Positions 63,482-64,000 of a stretch of DNA of 64,000 nucleotides are shown here, in pieces (the stretch's first letter is position 1; each line of letters begins with the position of its first letter). The position numbers were made by a program, and so were the translations under genes. Location of the stretch: contig NZ_JAGXJW010000027.1 in assembly GCF_019091135.1 (NCBI RefSeq), positions 1 to 64,000 on the forward strand. Direction: 5' to 3'. Origin of the DNA: Cohnella sp. GbtcB17 (GTDB taxonomy: Bacteria > Bacillota > Bacilli > Paenibacillales > Paenibacillaceae). Below the pieces are notes generated by a model. The model was not told the origin of the DNA. It was given only the letters and a program-made list of their open reading frames with translations, and made no database searches.

Positions 63482-64000
63482 TCAGTCTTCCAGCGCCTGC
63501 GCTAGATCGCGGATCAGATCGTCGATATCCTCCAGCCCCACCGAATAACGTACCAGCCCGTCGGTAATGCCCCGCGCCGCCCTGACCTCGGCCGGCATCG
63601 CGGCATGGGACATCATCGCGGGATACGACAGGATGCTCTCGACCGCGCCGAGGCTGACCGCCACGATCGGAATGCGGACCTTGCCGAGCAGCCGCCGCGC
63701 ATTCTCGCCGCTTCCCGCGTCGAACGAGACGACGGCGCCGTAGCCCTGCGACTGACGCTCGTGAATGTCTTTGCCCGGATGCCCGTCCAATCCGGGGTAA
63801 TAGACGCGCGCCACGCCCGGATGCTCGCTCAGCCACTGCGCCAGCTTGCGCGCGCCGCGCTCGCTCGCTTCCATCCGCACCTGCAGCGTCTTCATGCCGC
63901 GCATGAGCAGCCAGCTCTCCTGCGTGCCGAGCACCGTCCCGAGGCCGTTCTGCAGCGCCTTGACGCGCCGGCCGAGCTCCTCGCCGGCCGTGACGATCAA
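63482..64000 (-). CDS. Cys/Met metabolism PLP-dependent enzyme, C-terminal part
   Basis: C-terminal 172 residues of a cystathionine gamma-synthase/beta-lyase family protein; the frame is open to the right edge, so the PLP lysine segment lies outside. Visible family features: VKALQNGLGTVLGTQESWLLMRGMKTLQVRME, HPGVARVYYPGLDGHP, the VSLGAVESILSYPAMMSHA segment that binds substrate carboxylate, and VRYSVGLEDIDDLIRDL at the end. Which reaction it catalyses (MetI, MetC, MccB-type) cannot be told from this part. Confidence 0.9.
   Translation of the reverse strand: MIVTAGEELGRRVKALQNGLGTVLGTQESWLLMRGMKTLQVRMEASERGARKLAQWLSEHPGVARVYYPGLDGHPGKDIHERQSQGYGAVVSFDAGSGENARRLLGKVRIPIVAVSLGAVESILSYPAMMSHAAMPAEVRAARGITDGLVRYSVGLEDIDDLIRDLAQALED

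Overview
The window is G+C-rich chromosomal DNA from a spore-forming Firmicute, most likely Paenibacillaceae (Cohnella/Paenibacillus type). This is inferred from a ytxC-T-box-thrS block, PrkA, LiaFSR, AbrB-like and YugN proteins, YesM/YesN and LplB/YtcP-type sugar ABC genes without a local ATPase, SD-strong starts and frequent TTG/GTG starts. No rRNA, tRNA, phage, insertion sequence or CRISPR array was seen.

Layout. 1-6 kb: end of a short-chain dehydrogenase lacking its catalytic Tyr, a 13-copy array of 72-bp palindromic units, a MATE exporter, a nuclease-fold/winged-helix protein, a second 72-bp palindromic array, then prkA. 6-16 kb: a DUF2161/Rieske pair, a PLP-fold protein without the PLP lysine, a 36-residue membrane peptide, an AbrB-like regulator with a zinc-ribbon-like tail, trmL, serC, thpR, a beta-type glutamine synthetase with a GlnR/TnrA-type box, a luciferase-like oxidoreductase and a response regulator with a BTAD domain. 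16-27 kb: a class D-like sortase followed 3 bp later by a 3297-residue LPKTG surface protein with 18 SdrD B-like repeats, five of which were duplicated as one 1.86-kb block.

27-39 kb: DAHP synthase, DUF2062 protein, ispH, a two-component system next to an HtrA protease, yugN, liaFSR, and an ammonium transporter with a near-ideal promoter and a GlnR/TnrA box. 39-53 kb: a carbohydrate locus (GH2, GH51, two permeases, binding lipoprotein, YesM/YesN, AraC regulator, formylglycine-type sulfatase) whose main promoter overlaps a cre-like site. 53-64 kb: a soluble chemoreceptor with a C-terminal Cache-like sensor, an ECF sigma factor, a 3D-domain protein whose start codon lies in a terminator hairpin, thrS with a T-box leader, ytxC, a 23-G tract, a 13-copy array of 51-bp palindromic units, mqnC, an EAL-domain protein and the end of a Cys/Met-metabolism PLP enzyme.

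Themes. Nitrogen control joins glnA and amtB through matching TGTNA-N7-TNACA boxes. Envelope stress is represented by HtrA with its two-component system and by LiaFSR. The sugar locus looks self-contained: sensing, uptake, cleavage and desulfation. The least explained material is the set of tandem palindromic arrays, two of them in convergent intergenic gaps on either side of a MATE/nuclease-fold gene pair.
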